A stretch of 64,000 nucleotides of DNA from Otis tarda (taxonomy: Eukaryota; Chordata; Aves; Otidiformes; Otididae). Below, one piece after another: positions 36,362 through 49,400 of the stretch. Positions within the stretch are counted from its first letter, which is position 1. Every line of letters starts with the position of its first letter. The notes below the pieces were generated by a model. That model was not told the DNA's origin, made no database searches, and saw nothing but the letters and a program-made list of their open reading frames with translations. The DNA lies in NCBI GenBank assembly GCA_026413225.1, contig CM048575.1, positions 1,640,001 through 1,704,000 of the forward strand. Direction: 5' to 3'. The position numbers were made by a program, and so were the translations under genes.

Positions 36362-36451
36362 AGATTAGATTAGATTAGATTAGATTAGATTAGATTAGAT
36401 TAGATTAGATTAGATTAGATTAGATTAGATTGGACTGGATTGGATTGGATT
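36362..36451 (+). repeat. (AGATT)14 pentanucleotide microsatellite followed by (GGATT)-type units
   Basis: Fourteen perfect AGATT units run from 36362 to 36431. They pass directly into four GGAYT units (GGACT, then GGATT three times) at 36432-36451 and a degenerate GAATC. The perfect part suggests recent expansion. The GGATT block looks like an interrupted, more slowly evolving edge of the same array. Confidence 0.97.
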
Positions 36452-36818
36452 GAATCATCTCTTTAATGTTCAAACAGGTGCTTCAGTAAGGAAAAGCAAA
36501 TTTTTACAAATACCCAGCAAAACCTCACCTCAGAATTTAGATCAAGAACCAAAGAGGCTGCTTTATTCCCTGCAAGAAGGAAGCAGAACCTAATTGCACT
36601 GGTTAGAATTCAGGTAGGGTTCAGATGGAATTTTCTCAATGAACAGTAATAGGAAGTAATACAGAAGGGGCTGCAGAAAGTGGAAGTGGTTTAAAAAGTT
36701 GCTGTGCACCGATGCTGGAAATGCAGAGGCCAGTGTGCTGCTCAGCTTTCAAGTTCATACTAAAAGAAGAAATATTTTGCACCTCACCTCTGTCTTTTTA
36801 CAAGGCTCACTTGTAGTG
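36452..36818. other. Unique sequence between the microsatellite and LTR E
   Basis: About 370 bases of mixed sequence without a recognised gene or element. It ends at the TGTTGTGGC border of LTR E. Confidence 0.5.
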
Positions 36819-36939
36819 TGTTGTGGCTTAAGCCCAGCTGGTAACTAAGCACCACGCAGCCGCTTGCTCACTCTGGTGGGATAGGAGAGAGAATCGGAAG
36901 GGTAAAAGTAAGAAATCTCATGGGTTGAGATAAGAAGAG

Positions 36940-36945
36940 TTTAAT
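36940..36945 (-). promoter_or_regulatory. ATTAAA poly(A) signal of LTR E
   Basis: ATTAAA on the minus strand lies about 190 bases downstream of the TATA box and about 120 bases before the LTR end. This is normal R/U5 geometry. Confidence 0.6.
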
Positions 36946-36964
36946 GATTGAAATGAATTAAAAT

Positions 36965-36996
36965 ATAATAATAACAATAATAATAACAACAACAAA
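36965..36996 (+). repeat. Short AAT/AAC trinucleotide run inside LTR E
   Basis: An interrupted run of AAT and AAC units lies in the R region of LTR E. It is an internal property of the LTR rather than an independent locus. Confidence 0.8.
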
Positions 36997-37131
36997 AATT
37001 GTAATGAAAAGGAAAAACAACAAAAAGAGAGGGAAAAAAACCCAAGAGAAACAAGTGATGCAACCACTCACCACCCGCTGATTGATGCCCGGTCTGTCCC
37101 CCAGCAGCAACTGCTGCCCCCTGCCAACTCC

Positions 37132-37137
37132 TTTATA
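37132..37137 (-). promoter_or_regulatory. TATAAA box of LTR E
   Basis: The sense-strand context is GTGTATAAAGGAG, preceded by a GC-rich U3 end. The distance to the poly(A) signal gives an R region of ordinary length, unlike LTRs A, B and C. Confidence 0.7.
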
Positions 37138-37412
37138 CACTGAGCACGGCGTCACACGGTGTGGCATACCCCTCTGGCCAGTTTGGGTCAGCTGTCCTCG
37201 CTCTGCCCCCTCCCAGCTTCCTACGCACCCCCAGCCTTCTGGCTGGCAGTGTATGAGAAGCTGACAAGTCCTTCACTTAGGGGAAGCATTACTTAGCAAC
37301 AACTAGAACATCAGCGTGTCATCGATGATATTCTCACACTAAATCCAAAGCACAGCACTACACCAGCCACAAGGAAGCAAATCAACTCTGTCCCAGCCGA
37401 AACCAAGACGCA

Positions 37413-40056
37413 GAGCTACGTACAGAGCATGGAACAACTGACAGAGCGTCCAGAGAAGGATGCTGGTCCTCTGTTTCATTAAGGAAAGAACAATTCAGGT
37501 GATTCATTAAACCAAAACCAGTACGATGGACTCTGAGAGTATGGACAGCGATGGGCAATTGAGTGAGCAAGGGGTTAAATCACTGGGCTTCACTTTGGAG
37601 CTACAAAGGCTGTAGGGTACAACTGCAGTCCCTCACCGTGGCCGGGCAGAGGAGTGGTAACTCATCAAGCTGCAGTAACTGAACGGAGTTTGATCAACCA
37701 TCACTATTGCCAACAGGACCAGCGCTTCCAGGGAGCTGGGGCACAAGCAGACAGCTACGCGGCAAACGAACAGCTCCAGCCACCGCAGCCTGTCACGGCA
37801 CAGAGAAGGTGCTGCAAATGCTGCATTGCTTTGCTGGATGCCTCTCCTAAAACTGCTGCCCTCATGAAATCAAGGCGCAGAGCTTTCCGGTCTATTGATT
37901 TTCTTTCTGTCTTTCCAAGCAGAATATTAATACACGTCTCTGAAGGGTAAATTCAGAGATTATCTCGGAGTTAATAAAGGAAGGTGTCTTGCTTTGACAC
38001 ACTATATCCAGCTGCCACTGCAACCTGTATTGTTGCTGAGTGCCAGTTAACCTGGACAATAAGCAATTCCAGAGGAGAGGCTGAATGACAGATTATTCCA
38101 GCATCCCAAATTTCTCTGCCATCATTGTGGTGGAGCTTTGCTTTTCAGACCTCAGCTAGCTGGGCACCTCAGGGCTGTGCCACAGCGGGTGGTGAGGAGA
38201 CCCCTGGTGTTGCCACCTCAGCTGCTATCAGCACCACGTCAGCATGACGCTAACATGACCCTAAACCGCAGCAATCGGGGTGTTTCAGGCACGCTGGGTG
38301 TCTGCGCAGCACAGCACCGCACCAGCACTGGTGAGCATCCCTGCAGCACCAGCACTGCACAGCCTGCATGTGGTGGGTGCAATGCTGTAGTAACAGACCA
38401 GTTCCAGGATTACTGGGATAGGTTCAGCATCCCATGTGCTTCACATTCACTCCCTTATCGGGGCCTCACTGGAAATGGGCAGTGACACGTGCTCCCTCTC
38501 CCAGCTCTCCTGCAGACGTCTGAAGCCCGTCCCGGGGCCGGGCGCGGTGTCTGGCTGTGGCTCAGGTGAATCCCACCTCACCCCCCTCTCTGGAGACCCC
38601 TCCCTCCTCTCTCTCCACAGACCACACTGAGCACCTGGCAGTCACTATGCCTGTACCTCAGGGAAGAGTGAAGACCACACAGGACAGCTCAGGGCCGTTA
38701 TGGATGTGCAGTTCATGGCTCCAAAGGGCCTTCACTGACACACACACAAATAAAAGCCACGCTCCTACTCATCAGCTGCACCAAGGATCGGATCGGGACC
38801 CGTTCAGCCTGCAAGCCACCTGCCAGCCAGGTGTGCTCTCTGGGACATGCCATAAATCCTGTCATTTCGTGGTGTTCTCCAGCCAGACAGTCTGACTGGA
38901 AGAGGCAGAAGAGAGAGCAAGGAGTGCAGGACACCCAGGCCAACTTGACCTGGCACAGAATGAAGGATTCCACCATTTTTTTCATTGATTTGTCACACAA
39001 CCTCGGGTAAACAGCTTGATCTCACCCCACCTCTGTGCACCCCTCTTTACTGGTCTGTGCCTGGTGTCCCAGCCGTTCATGCCAAGCAGGCACTCACTGT
39101 GTGTGAGATCCTCAAACCAACCACGCAGGAAGACATGGCCCTGCGTTACTGTCACTGTCCGCTCAGCCGTACTGACTACGCTCATTGCTTGTTCCTGGCG
39201 TTGTTAATAATTATTATGATCTGCAAATTTGCAGCTGCTCACTCAAACTGGTCAAATAACATTAGTTAGATAAATGCTTTAGATTTATTTTGCAGCACAT
39301 TTTCAAGTGATTATTTGATTAATATTTTCACCTAATGTTTTCAAAGCTTTTTTTTTTTCCTAATTAATGAGAGCAGCTATGAATCACATCACACTGTGCT
39401 GTAACCACAGTGATAGATGTGTTTGTTGAAGGCACAACACTTTCATGAACCTTTAAAAATTCAGGAGCCTAGCAGCACCAGTTGAATTATCCTCTCGGAT
39501 AGCCACGGCCGAAAGCCAAGGCTGGGTATCCAAACGCACCAAGAGACAAGGAAGCTCGGCTCCCAAGGACTCGCCCACGGCACACAGCGTCTATCTAAGT
39601 ATCGTTTACCCTTATTAACTGGGAAGCAAGAGTAGGCAGCTGGCAACCGCGTTCCAGTGCTGCCTTCAAGCGCGTGCAGCCGGCGCTGGCAGTAATTAAA
39701 CCATCACTCACCCACCCTCAGGCAGGTGTGGCGCTCCTTCAGTGGGCTTTCCTTCTCCTTGAAAAATACTGGTAGAAAATGACAAGGGAAGTCCAAGCAA
39801 AGCGTTCAGAAAATAATGACAATTAATCTCTTCTCATTTTGGATGTCTAACAGGGACATGGCTATGCATCTGCTAGGTACTCCAGGCTTCCTCCGAAGTC
39901 AGTGGTACCTTCACAAGGCAATTTTTATGCAACTGAGGTGGCGGTCTGATTATGGGAACAACTGCTCGCTGCAGGAGCCTCTTTATTCCCACTGACTCTA
40001 CAATGAGAGTAGTAGTGATTATGGTGATTAGCTCATATTTACACATCTGAAAAATA
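37413..40056. other. 2.6 kb unique sequence, no gene seen
   Basis: No transposon or exon is recognised. The interval 39195-39420 is strongly AT-rich with many homeodomain-like cores (TTAATAATTATTATG, GATTAATATT, CTAATTAATGAG). It is the best candidate in the window for a conserved non-coding element, but this is an impression from composition only. A 115-codon frame at 38138-38485 has no domain. Confidence 0.4.
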
Positions 40057-40450
40057 AATCATAGAATCACAGAATGGTTAGGGTTGGAAGGGACCTTCAA
40101 AGGTCACCCAGTCCAACCCCCCTGCAAGAAGCAGGGACATCTCCAACCAGATCAGGTTGCTCAGAGCCCCGGCCAACCTGGCCTGGAATGTTTCCAGGGA
40201 TGGGGCATCCACCACCTCTCTGGGAAACCTGGGACAGTGTGCAACCACTCTCAGCATAAAACATTTTTTCCTGATATCTAATCTAAATCTACCTCCCTCT
40301 ATTTTAAAACCATTACCCCTCGTCCTGTCACACCAGGCCCTGCTGAAGAGTTTCTCCCCATCTTTCCTGCAGCCCCCTTTAGGCACTGGGAGGCCGCTCT
40401 AAGGTCTCCCCGGAGCCTCCTCCTCTCCAGGCTGAACAGCCCCAACTCTC
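40057..40450 (-). mobile_element. CR1 LINE copy 5, strongly 5'-truncated
   Basis: This CR1 fragment is in minus orientation. Its 3' tail is AATCATAGAATCACAGAATGG at the left, then the usual CAGTCCAACCCCCCTGCAAG 3' UTR. It extends into the ORF2 tail up to AGGCTGAACAGCCCCAACTCTC at 40450, where it stops abruptly. The surviving frame encodes the last ORF2 stretch with [20 protein letters not shown]. It ends upstream of the region where copies 3 and 4 share a frameshift, so its relation to them cannot be judged there. Confidence 0.93.
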
Positions 40451-43400
40451 ATCTAACTTAGGGCAGAGGAATCCCCTCTTTCAAGGGACGCAGGTTTTTA
40501 TCTATGGCCAGATAAAGCTGTGCATCTGACAGAACAGGAACATGTACTGCGTTAGCTGACAGGAGACACGGCAAGAAGGGAGCTCAACAGTTGCCATCTT
40601 CCTAGAAAAACCCCCTGAGCACACACCTCCTGCTCTGAGGCTTCTCAGTGTCATCTCCTCCTCCTGTAGAGTCACCAGAACAATACAAACCATAATTGTC
40701 CTCCTCCCTGGCACTGGCCTCCTGCTGTCACACCTCCACACCTCCACACTCGAGGCGTATGCATGAGAGAGTGGGAGAAGTGTGCACGAGGAGCAGCAGC
40801 TGTTCACACACCTGCTAATCCTGGAGGTGGATGTGCCCTGAGCAGCTGTGAATGACTTTGAAGAGTGAAGCAGCGTGTCCCACTGAACGGCTGCAGCAAT
40901 TTATGTGCCGAAGAGCAAGGGAGGAGAGATGGATCACCACATGATAAATCATTTTGGAGCTTTTCATCACAGCACTGGCAGTGAGAGCACAGCTCTGGTG
41001 ATTTGTAGCGATATTACCCTGCCATGATTCATCTGCGAGGCCTGGCCCTTCCGCTGCCCTCCACACACTGGAGCAAAGCATGGGCAGTATTCAACTGCTG
41101 GCCTCAGGACACCCGAGACTCTCACCTTGCTTTGTCTTCCTAGGGCCTCTTCTGCTTCCTTATTCCACCTCTCCCATGTACACTTCAGTGCCAAGCATGA
41201 GGATGAGGAATGGTCAAATAAAACTCCCTCTGTTGAACCCCGTGAGGGGTCTCTCTGCCCACTCCTCCAGCCTGTCGTGGTCCCTCGATGGCAGCACAAA
41301 CTCCTGATTCATCAGCCGCTCCTCCCATTTTTGGATCATTTGTATTCAGGTGCCCAAAGGCTTTTAAAGAGCTGCCCACATACTTCAAGAACGAAAAAGT
41401 ATGAATAAAAATCACTCAACAGTAATTTCAGAACTGGCAATACAGCCTGGACCACTGACGGATTCTTGGCCAAAAATGAATGTGGAGTTACACCAGGGCT
41501 ATTAATAACATCCCAGTTCCTGCAGCCCCGCCAGCAGCCCCAGCAGCGCATCCATGTGCCGCTGTGCCTGGCACCGCACACGCACGTCCCAGAGATACAT
41601 CCTCGGTGCCAGCGAGCGCCCACCCAGCCCCACGAGGACACGGCGGAGCGATGCCAGTGAATTCCTGTCTGTAACACTTCATGGAGGAGAGACTGAGAGC
41701 AAAAAATAGGCTCTGCTGCCCCTAAAATCAGGGACGATGTCCCAGAGCTATGTGTGCAGCCATGTACGGCCCGAGCCAGCTCTGGCTTTTGCTCAGACTG
41801 TTCTGTGCATGCGTGGGGGAAGAGCCTTGTGTAAAAAAGGTTTGGTGTACGTGCATGCTACAGCTCGAAACCCTTCTTACTGCTGAAATGGAACGATGCT
41901 TACGGCAGTGCAAACTGCTGTCTGGAATAGCAAAAGTTCCCACGGCAAGCTGTGCCTTCAGGGAAAGGCCTGTATTAACACACGTTTTAATTCTTCTGTT
42001 ATGGGAAGACACAATTTCTAATGAAACACTTCTGTCCTCTAAGAGATAATGCCAGACACAAGATAAGTATTTTCAGTACAATTTTGAAATTATGAGATTA
42101 AACTCCTATTTCCATTTTGAATTGATTTTTTTTTAATTTTTTTTTTATCTAAACAAAATTTTAAAAATCAAATTACATAGCTCATGAAAATCATGAGAAC
42201 AAATTAGCTCTCGTGAAGTTTCTGCTCAAGTGAGTTTCTCTTGTTTTATGGAACAAAAAAAATGCACGACATTTTAAGCCTCAACCAAATGAAAATTGGC
42301 ACTTTGTTCTGAAATACTGATTGAAATATTTCCTCCAAGTCCTCAGTTATACTGTGATTTTCATCGCTCGCTCTCAAAGGAGACCGGACAGCACCAAACC
42401 ACTACATGCGCAAGGAAACAGTACACCAGCGTTACAGGAATGGCTCGAGCTGCAGAGCTCCGCAAGGCTGACAGCAACCAGGCCTCTGAACCGCCCACCC
42501 CGGACCTTCCCACCGCACCACAACTGAAAAGGACACCATGGAGCATACTGGGTTTTATTACCCCGTTCCGGAGTCCTTCCACGTCCCCCTCCTCCTGCTC
42601 GGCAGTCCGCAGCAGCAACACCCACGCCTATGGTTTCTTCTCACGGTTGGCCTCTTTACTGGCCGGGGTAAAGCACAACAGAAAAACACTGGAAAGCAGG
42701 GAAGTAAGCGGCAGGTGACTGCTTTATACGATGTTTGCAGGAGAGATTGAGTTTTTTTTTAATAGAAGAATAAATCCTCTTTAGCTAACCAGTAGCCACT
42801 TGGGTGAGTCCTCCTCAGGAACACTGCAAGGATGGGTTCCCAGGGATTCCCAGTTCAAAAGCGGCACCTCCAGACACACTGACCACTTTCTAATCCACAT
42901 CCCCAGACAATTAACTGATACAGCAAACGGAGGACAAGAACAGTCTTGTTTTCCTGGGAGTTTTGCTTTTGGTGACAGCCGGAGGGTCCTGCTCGAGGCG
43001 AGGGTATCTTCAGGTCCTTCCCCGCTCCCAGAGAACGGGCTGACGATGTCTTTGCTCTGACACTGAATCAACGGCTTGACCACGTCTTTCTGGGGCTGGG
43101 GGTCTTGCATGTGTACAGTCAATGAAAAAAAAAGAGGATGAGGGAGAGGGGATTGTGAAATTCCAGAAACTGTTAGGAAAAAAAAAAAAAAATCCAAGAT
43201 TTGCACAATTTCCCAAATATTTTCCATTTCATGTCTTTCATTTTTTATTGCTAGTTGCTTTCATCTTTTTCCCATTCAAAATGTACAGAAGTGACAGAGA
43301 GAGGCTGCAGAGGAGTGAAAATGGAAAAGAAAAATAAAACCTTGAACTTTTTTCCCCCTCTGCTCCAGCTCTGGCTTTCATGATTTATTTTAAGTAAAGG

Positions 43401-46400
43401 TAATTTTACACCAAAAAAAAACTTAGGAAAAAAGCATTGCGTCAAACTTCAAAGCCAATTTATAGCACTGTGTTACTCTGGAAGATGATTTGAATACCAG
43501 TGGGCTTGCTCAGCTTCAAGTACCTGTATGTGCACTGGCAGCACAAGGGCTTCGATCAAATAATTGAGGCTGTTCACAAAAAGAAATGATGCCATCAGCC
43601 GAATCCCACCCAGAATTGTGGGGCTAATTACTTCCCCGGGGTGCCCTTACAGACAATACGTTCCCATTTGCAAGTCTCTGACCCTCTTTGATTTCCTGTT
43701 TGCTCAGTTCCATTTTACTCTCTAACCACTTCAGGGTTCGCAGTAAGTTGTGGTTGCTCATAAAATGTCACTCAAGCAATCCTGGGTGGAAAGGTTAACA
43801 CAAACAAGCTCTCGCTGTTCCCACACAGTCTCTCCTTCACCAGAGGCAGAGGTTTCCTCTCCCTCTGGAGCACTTCTGTGCTCAATAATTACCTCATACA
43901 GATGAAACATGCTGAGACTGAGTTATTCCTCAGTTTCATCGGTTTCATCAGCGGATGACAGAGGAATCATTGATGCTCCAGAGCTTCATGCCCAGATCTA
44001 AGCTGACAGGAGCTCCCCACTGCTCCCCAGTGACACTGACAGATGCATGGCGCATGCTCCCTGACTCACCTTCGGATACTCCGGACGCGTGCTGGTGGTG
44101 CAGGGGATGTACATCCAGGACGTGGGCTTCCAGTCTTGCATTTTGCTGTTCACACCAGTGCAAGCGGGAAGGCTCTCTCGTTTGGCCAGGTCCTGTCCCC
44201 ATTTCACATCTGATGTGGCAGACCTAAAGCCTTGTGGTTCAGAGCCATGAGGAGCCCTGCTCAGGAACGTAAAGCTCTTGGTGGTTTCTCCACTGTCACA
44301 GCTCTCCCACCCTCCACACATGAGGCAGTTTTTTGCCCCACCACCCACTGGCAGCTCTGGCACTGGAACAGCCTGCCAGACTGGAGGGCGTCCATGAATT
44401 TCCTTTCTGAGTTCAGGTATTTTCAGTTTGATGTGCATTGTCACAAAACACGTAACAAGGGTGTGAGCAAATGTAAGAGGCTGCTCTGTTCCTTTCCTGT
44501 GATCTCACAGGTTTCATCCCTGGTACCCAGAGCTCCTCCGACAGGCCGGGATTTTGTAGAAAACAGCTCCCTAGACAGCTGGTATGGAGACTGTGGAGAC
44601 TGATACTGAGGTAAGCAAGGGGTGAAGGAGAGGATTTCCACACCCAGGCTGGGAAGGGGGGGCTGGCCAGAGGGCTCCACAGTCCCCTGCCCAGCTCTGA
44701 GAGGAGATGGCTGCAGCAAGTGGCAGGGAGAAGGCTCTGCTCTGCGGTCGCACACCCCAGGGCGAGAGCTGCACGGAGCCATGGCAGCAAGGGCCCCGCT
44801 GCCCCTGCACCAGCACGCGCCCCAGTGCCGCTTTCCTTGAGTGGAGACCCTATAGCTCACCCCACGACTTCATTCGCATCACAGCCTCCAGGGAAGGCCA
44901 CGTGGCACATCAAAATTGCTTCAGGGGCCGCACATTGCTTCCTCCTCGCTGGAGTTCTTTATTCCCTTCTGTCTTCTTTCTTTCCCAGTTGGCCTTAAAT
45001 AAAAGCCGTCTGGGGCTGTATAGCCACTGTGCTCTCCGCAGCTCCAGCGTTAGCACCCGGTCTGCAAAGCGCAGGAAAAACACTCAGCATACCCTAATGC
45101 CCAAACTCTGTTACTAACAGGACACGTTCTGCTTTTTCTCCACTCTTAATCATTGGAAGGCAGCAAGCCTGGATGCAGGATATCCTGTTTATCCAGGAAA
45201 TAATAATAACCTACATTATCTCTAAACAAAGGCTTGCTCCCTAACATATCCCAAAGCACCTGGCTAACTGTGGAGCGTGGAGTTTGTTTATCTGCCCGGT
45301 GCAGGACCATCACGGCACACTGACCCACGTTCACACACCCAAAGCAGGGTACTTCTGCACTTGGAAACACCAGCAAAACACCTGCACATCAATCTGGGAG
45401 CTAAACACATAAATTTTCAGTCATGCAAAAGCACATTCTGTAATTCCCATATAAAAAGCAGTGCATTGTAACAGTTTTATTATAATGGTAACTTGAGGAT
45501 GCTTCTTGTTTATGGGATGCAATAACCACATCATAGACAAAATAAATTCTAAAAGGCAGTGTTGGAATATTCAGCACCCAAGTTTATTAGCTGAGGACAG
45601 AGTTATTATCAAGTCACCCAGAAACAGCCCCATCTTGCGGTTATTAGTGTTACACTGAAGCTTTTAATTAAATATTAAAATACTAAAGGAAAAATATTCA
45701 GGAAAACCTTTCAAAATGCAGATGTGGAAAGGTGCATTAAGAAAGACGCTACTTGGAGCCTTCCTTTTCTTTTGCCACAACTCTCCCTGTTCCATCCATG
45801 CTGTAAGTTAACCCGCATTCCACACGTTCTCCTCCCCTTCCTTCTTCCTTTCCTCCATTCTAAGAATAGAGCGCCCGTGTAACAGTGATGACAATTCAAT
45901 CTGAAGCAGCCAATAACTTGTCGATTGTAAAACTGTGTGTCAGAGACATTCAGGTCATCGCCAGAAAGAGCTATTTCCCTGTGACTTTGCATACCAGTCT
46001 CTCCCTCACGGTCTCCATAAACACGAGAGCCTGTATGATCCAGCACAGACTCGCGTTTATTTATCAGCCATGGAACTGGGCAGTAACAGCCGTACCACAC
46101 ACTGCCATTCCTCAGCGCCTCAGCTGTAAATCCACAGAGCCTACACGACAGAACCGCCTCAGACCAGAGTTAAACAGGAAACTGCAATCGGGCCCCAATC
46201 TAACACAAGTGGTCCGCTCAGCACACGGTGCAGCAATTTGACTTTTCAGAGAGCGGTCACCGCACGGTGCCTGGCAGGCAGGGCCTCTGGGGTGTTCCAG
46301 GCCTGGCTCACACAATCTGTAGCCCTGCAGAAGATATACAGTAATTTATTTTTATTGCAGAATAATGCTGCAGCTCTGCTTTGACTCGGGCCAGGCTGGC

Positions 46401-49400
46401 TGCATGATGCAGGCGCTCTCAGGATATATTTTCCCCTCAGGTCATTCCCCAGATTCTTGCTTTGACTTCTTAAGCACAATAATCTGATCCTGGTTTTTAC
46501 TGCTGCCTCAGAATCTGTTGGCTGTGTTCTAGTTCAGAAATTTTACAGAAATTTTACACTTTGTACAGGTCTTGCTTCCTATGATTGAGCAAGTTTCACA
46601 AGCGCGTTCTCCAACAAGCCAGATAATTCATTTAGCCCCCACAGCTAAAAATGAAAGCTGTAACTTCCAATTTTTTAACCCATTTATAGCCAGTAACTCC
46701 ATTTGCTGGTTCCATTCTCTCTTCTAAACTAACAAGCTGAATTTGCTTTGCCTTTTACACTGTCTTTCCTCATAATAACGGCATTTGGAAATTCTGTATC
46801 TCAGTCTCACATTCCGAGTTTTCGAGGGGTACATTTTACTCTGAAGACTCACGCTGACACAATGCTAACACAACAGAATAAAACACAATGTGATTAAGTC
46901 TCTGACAGTAAACACTGTTGGAGACAAGCCTGGGAAATGTGGTTTGATTGCTCTGCATTCTTATATTCTCATGGCAATATTATTTTATTAAAACGAGAGA
47001 GCACTGATATTACTGAAACAAACTGCTGTGATAATGCTTCATCTCAAACTTCCACGTGCCTGCTCTCCTGTGATACACCACCTCCCTCTCACTGAACGCT
47101 AAGGCCTCGGCAGGATGCAGGCTCCATGTGGACGCACAGAAGACAGCCACTCACTCCCCACGGCAGCCCTGCCACTGCCCACAAAGCCCAGGGATCACTA
47201 AGAAGCCTCCCCTTCGGGTATTTGCCAGGGCTTTCTGCTTTTACCCCCAAAGATCAAAGTCCGAGCCTGAACTGCAGCTGGCAAGGGCATGAAGTGTGGA
47301 GAAAAGGAAAGGCTCCCTCCGCTGTGAGGACTGCCAGTCAGGGAGATTTATCTCTCACCTGATGTGTCCCTATCAGTCTGCCACCTCACATCGACTCACG
47401 GCTTCATCAAACATCACAGCTCATCATTAAGCGAGGCTATAAAATCAGGTGGATGAATGGCGCTGAGGCCATCGTCTGCCAGGCAATGCTGCTCCTGTTT
47501 TCTCGAAATGCCTTGGCTTCCTTTCTCCCTTAGCCCTGCTTAAATATTTCCGAAAGATGTTCATGCGGCTCTGAAGCGGTGATGGCTGTGAGCTAAGAAG
47601 CCTCTGTCTCCTCCAGGGATATCAGCACGATGCTGATTTCAGTAGCTGAATGTACAGAGGACAACATGGCTGCTTTGAAAGACCGAGTCTGAATGTTTAA
47701 GGAAATTGCCTGTGATTCCTCTAGAGAGTGAGTGAGCTCAGTTTGGTTTGCTGGTCCCTTCCACATCTCTCTTCTCTCCTATGGAAAAGCTGTGGCAGTG
47801 GGATACCCATCTCCCTGTTTAGGCCTTTCAAAATACCCGTCCCTCCTTGGCTGCCAGCGCAGTCAGTCACGACAGCTATGGCACAGGTCTTTCAGCTCCA
47901 GAGGCCAGCTGGAAATTCTTGGAGTAAGAATTGCTGGGCAATTCCATGTGAACTTAAACTTTTTTGCCACTATTTTCCTACCTAAGCAATGAAGTTCATA
48001 GTATGTTACCTCCAGCGAGGACTCATTAGTATTTGCAACACATGTGAAGAGAGAACAGGTTCAGGTATTCTGGCTGCCTGGGCACGAGGTCAGCTGGCAT
48101 TTTACTTTATTCTCTTTAGTGTCCAACTCCAGAGGTTGGTCCTAGAGTAATGTAACACAAAACTCAACACACCAGGCAAATCAAAACAAGCTGAAGAATG
48201 CTGAGGATACCCCAGGAACCTGGGAGTACCTGAAAGGAGCTGCCAGAAATTATTTATGATGGTCACATTTTTATTAATGTCACACATTTTTTACTGCAGG
48301 CCTACAATGAGGGGTCAAAACACCGTCACAAACTGGAGAGTCCTGCCATGCCGCGCTCTGCACACCCCTGAAGAACCCTGCAGAGAAACTCTCTTTGAAG
48401 CCCGAGGTCCACATGGGCTGCCAGGCTATTTTCCGTGGGTTTCAATGCTTTTTAGCAAAAACAGCAAAAAAAGCCTGAGGTTCTACTCCTTCCAAGAGCA
48501 GTTTCTTGTTCAGGCTAACTGTGTGAGGCTGAAAAGTGTGATCATGAAATTTCACAAGTTTTTTAAGCCCATGGTGGTCAAGTTAATGAAAAGGAGCTGA
48601 GGCAGAGACTGGGACGGAACAGAATGACCCCAGACTCCAGGGGCTGGGGGACCAGCACAAAACAACGCCACATAAAGTAGACAGAGAACATACACACACC
48701 ACACTGCTACGTTAATGCTATATATTTAAGCACCCCTGAGAAATCAGTCCTGTGTTAGCACTGAACAACAGCAAGGAAAGGAATTTCCACAAGGAGGATG
48801 ACGGGTCACTGACTTTCACTTCCAAGATTTTAGAAGCAGCAGCAACAATGACGATAAAAAATAGCTTCTGTTCTGATCCTTCTAAACAGATCATTCTGTT
48901 CCAGCTCTTGCTGAGCTGAGATTTCATTTTGTCATACAACTGTGATTTAATAGAACATTGCCTTGAGTACAGATCTAGGCCTTACCTGACCGACCAGCAG
49001 AGCTGGTGGGCAAGCATGAAGTGCCAGGCAGGACAGCGGAGGCCACAGCCGTTTTCTGCACCACCTAGGCTGGGCTTGGCTGGTCATCCATTTACCAGTA
49101 GGAACTGGGCTTGTGGCTCAACGCTCCTGGCTGTATTCTTCACCTGTCTCTACCCCATCCTGAGAATCAGCAAGAGGAGCAGGAGCTGATACTCCTTTTG
49201 GCTTACAAATGCAGGAGGAAAGCAGCCATGCTGAAGAGGCAGAGCGCAGGCAGAGAAGCCTCACACCCAGTGCGACAAGTAGCCATGTGTACACAGAACT
49301 GGAAGCTGACATAAAGCATGTCATCTCCAGGGTGGGAAAATACATCTAATTTCTAAGTCAATGGACCTGATAAAGTTGTTGCTGTTACTTATCTTGTAAA

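Larger units (their letters stand above)
36819..37412 (-). mobile_element. LTR E, about 594 bp, complete avian ERV LTR
   Basis: In transcription sense (minus strand) it runs from about TGCGTCTTGGTTTCGGCTGG to AAGCCACAACA. It shows a full LTR layout: U3, TATAAA (37132-37137) before the R start near 37105, ATTAAA (36940-36945) about 190 bases later, then U5 with AGAGTGAGCAAGCGGCTGCG. The segment before the poly(A) signal is a T-rich region with ATT/GTT trinucleotide runs (36965-36996). The opening GGTTTCGGCTGGGACAGAGTT motif is shared with LTR F. I found no matching target duplication: GTAGTG lies on one side and GAGCT on the other. The 5' terminal bases are therefore probably mutated, and the border there is uncertain by a few bases. 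No viral gene adjoins it. Confidence 0.87.

Noticed and set aside
36362..36451. Regular array considered as CRISPR or telomere-like repeat
   Set aside because: Units are contiguous 5-mers without spacers, and AGATT is not TTAGGG. It is a plain microsatellite.
36813..37418. Search for a target duplication around LTR E
   Set aside because: GTAGTG and GAGCT do not match in any register tried, so no duplication is claimed.
42296..42718. 140-codon frame with 83-86 codon frames opposite
   Set aside because: No recognisable motif. The opposing frames arise from the same GC-rich patch.
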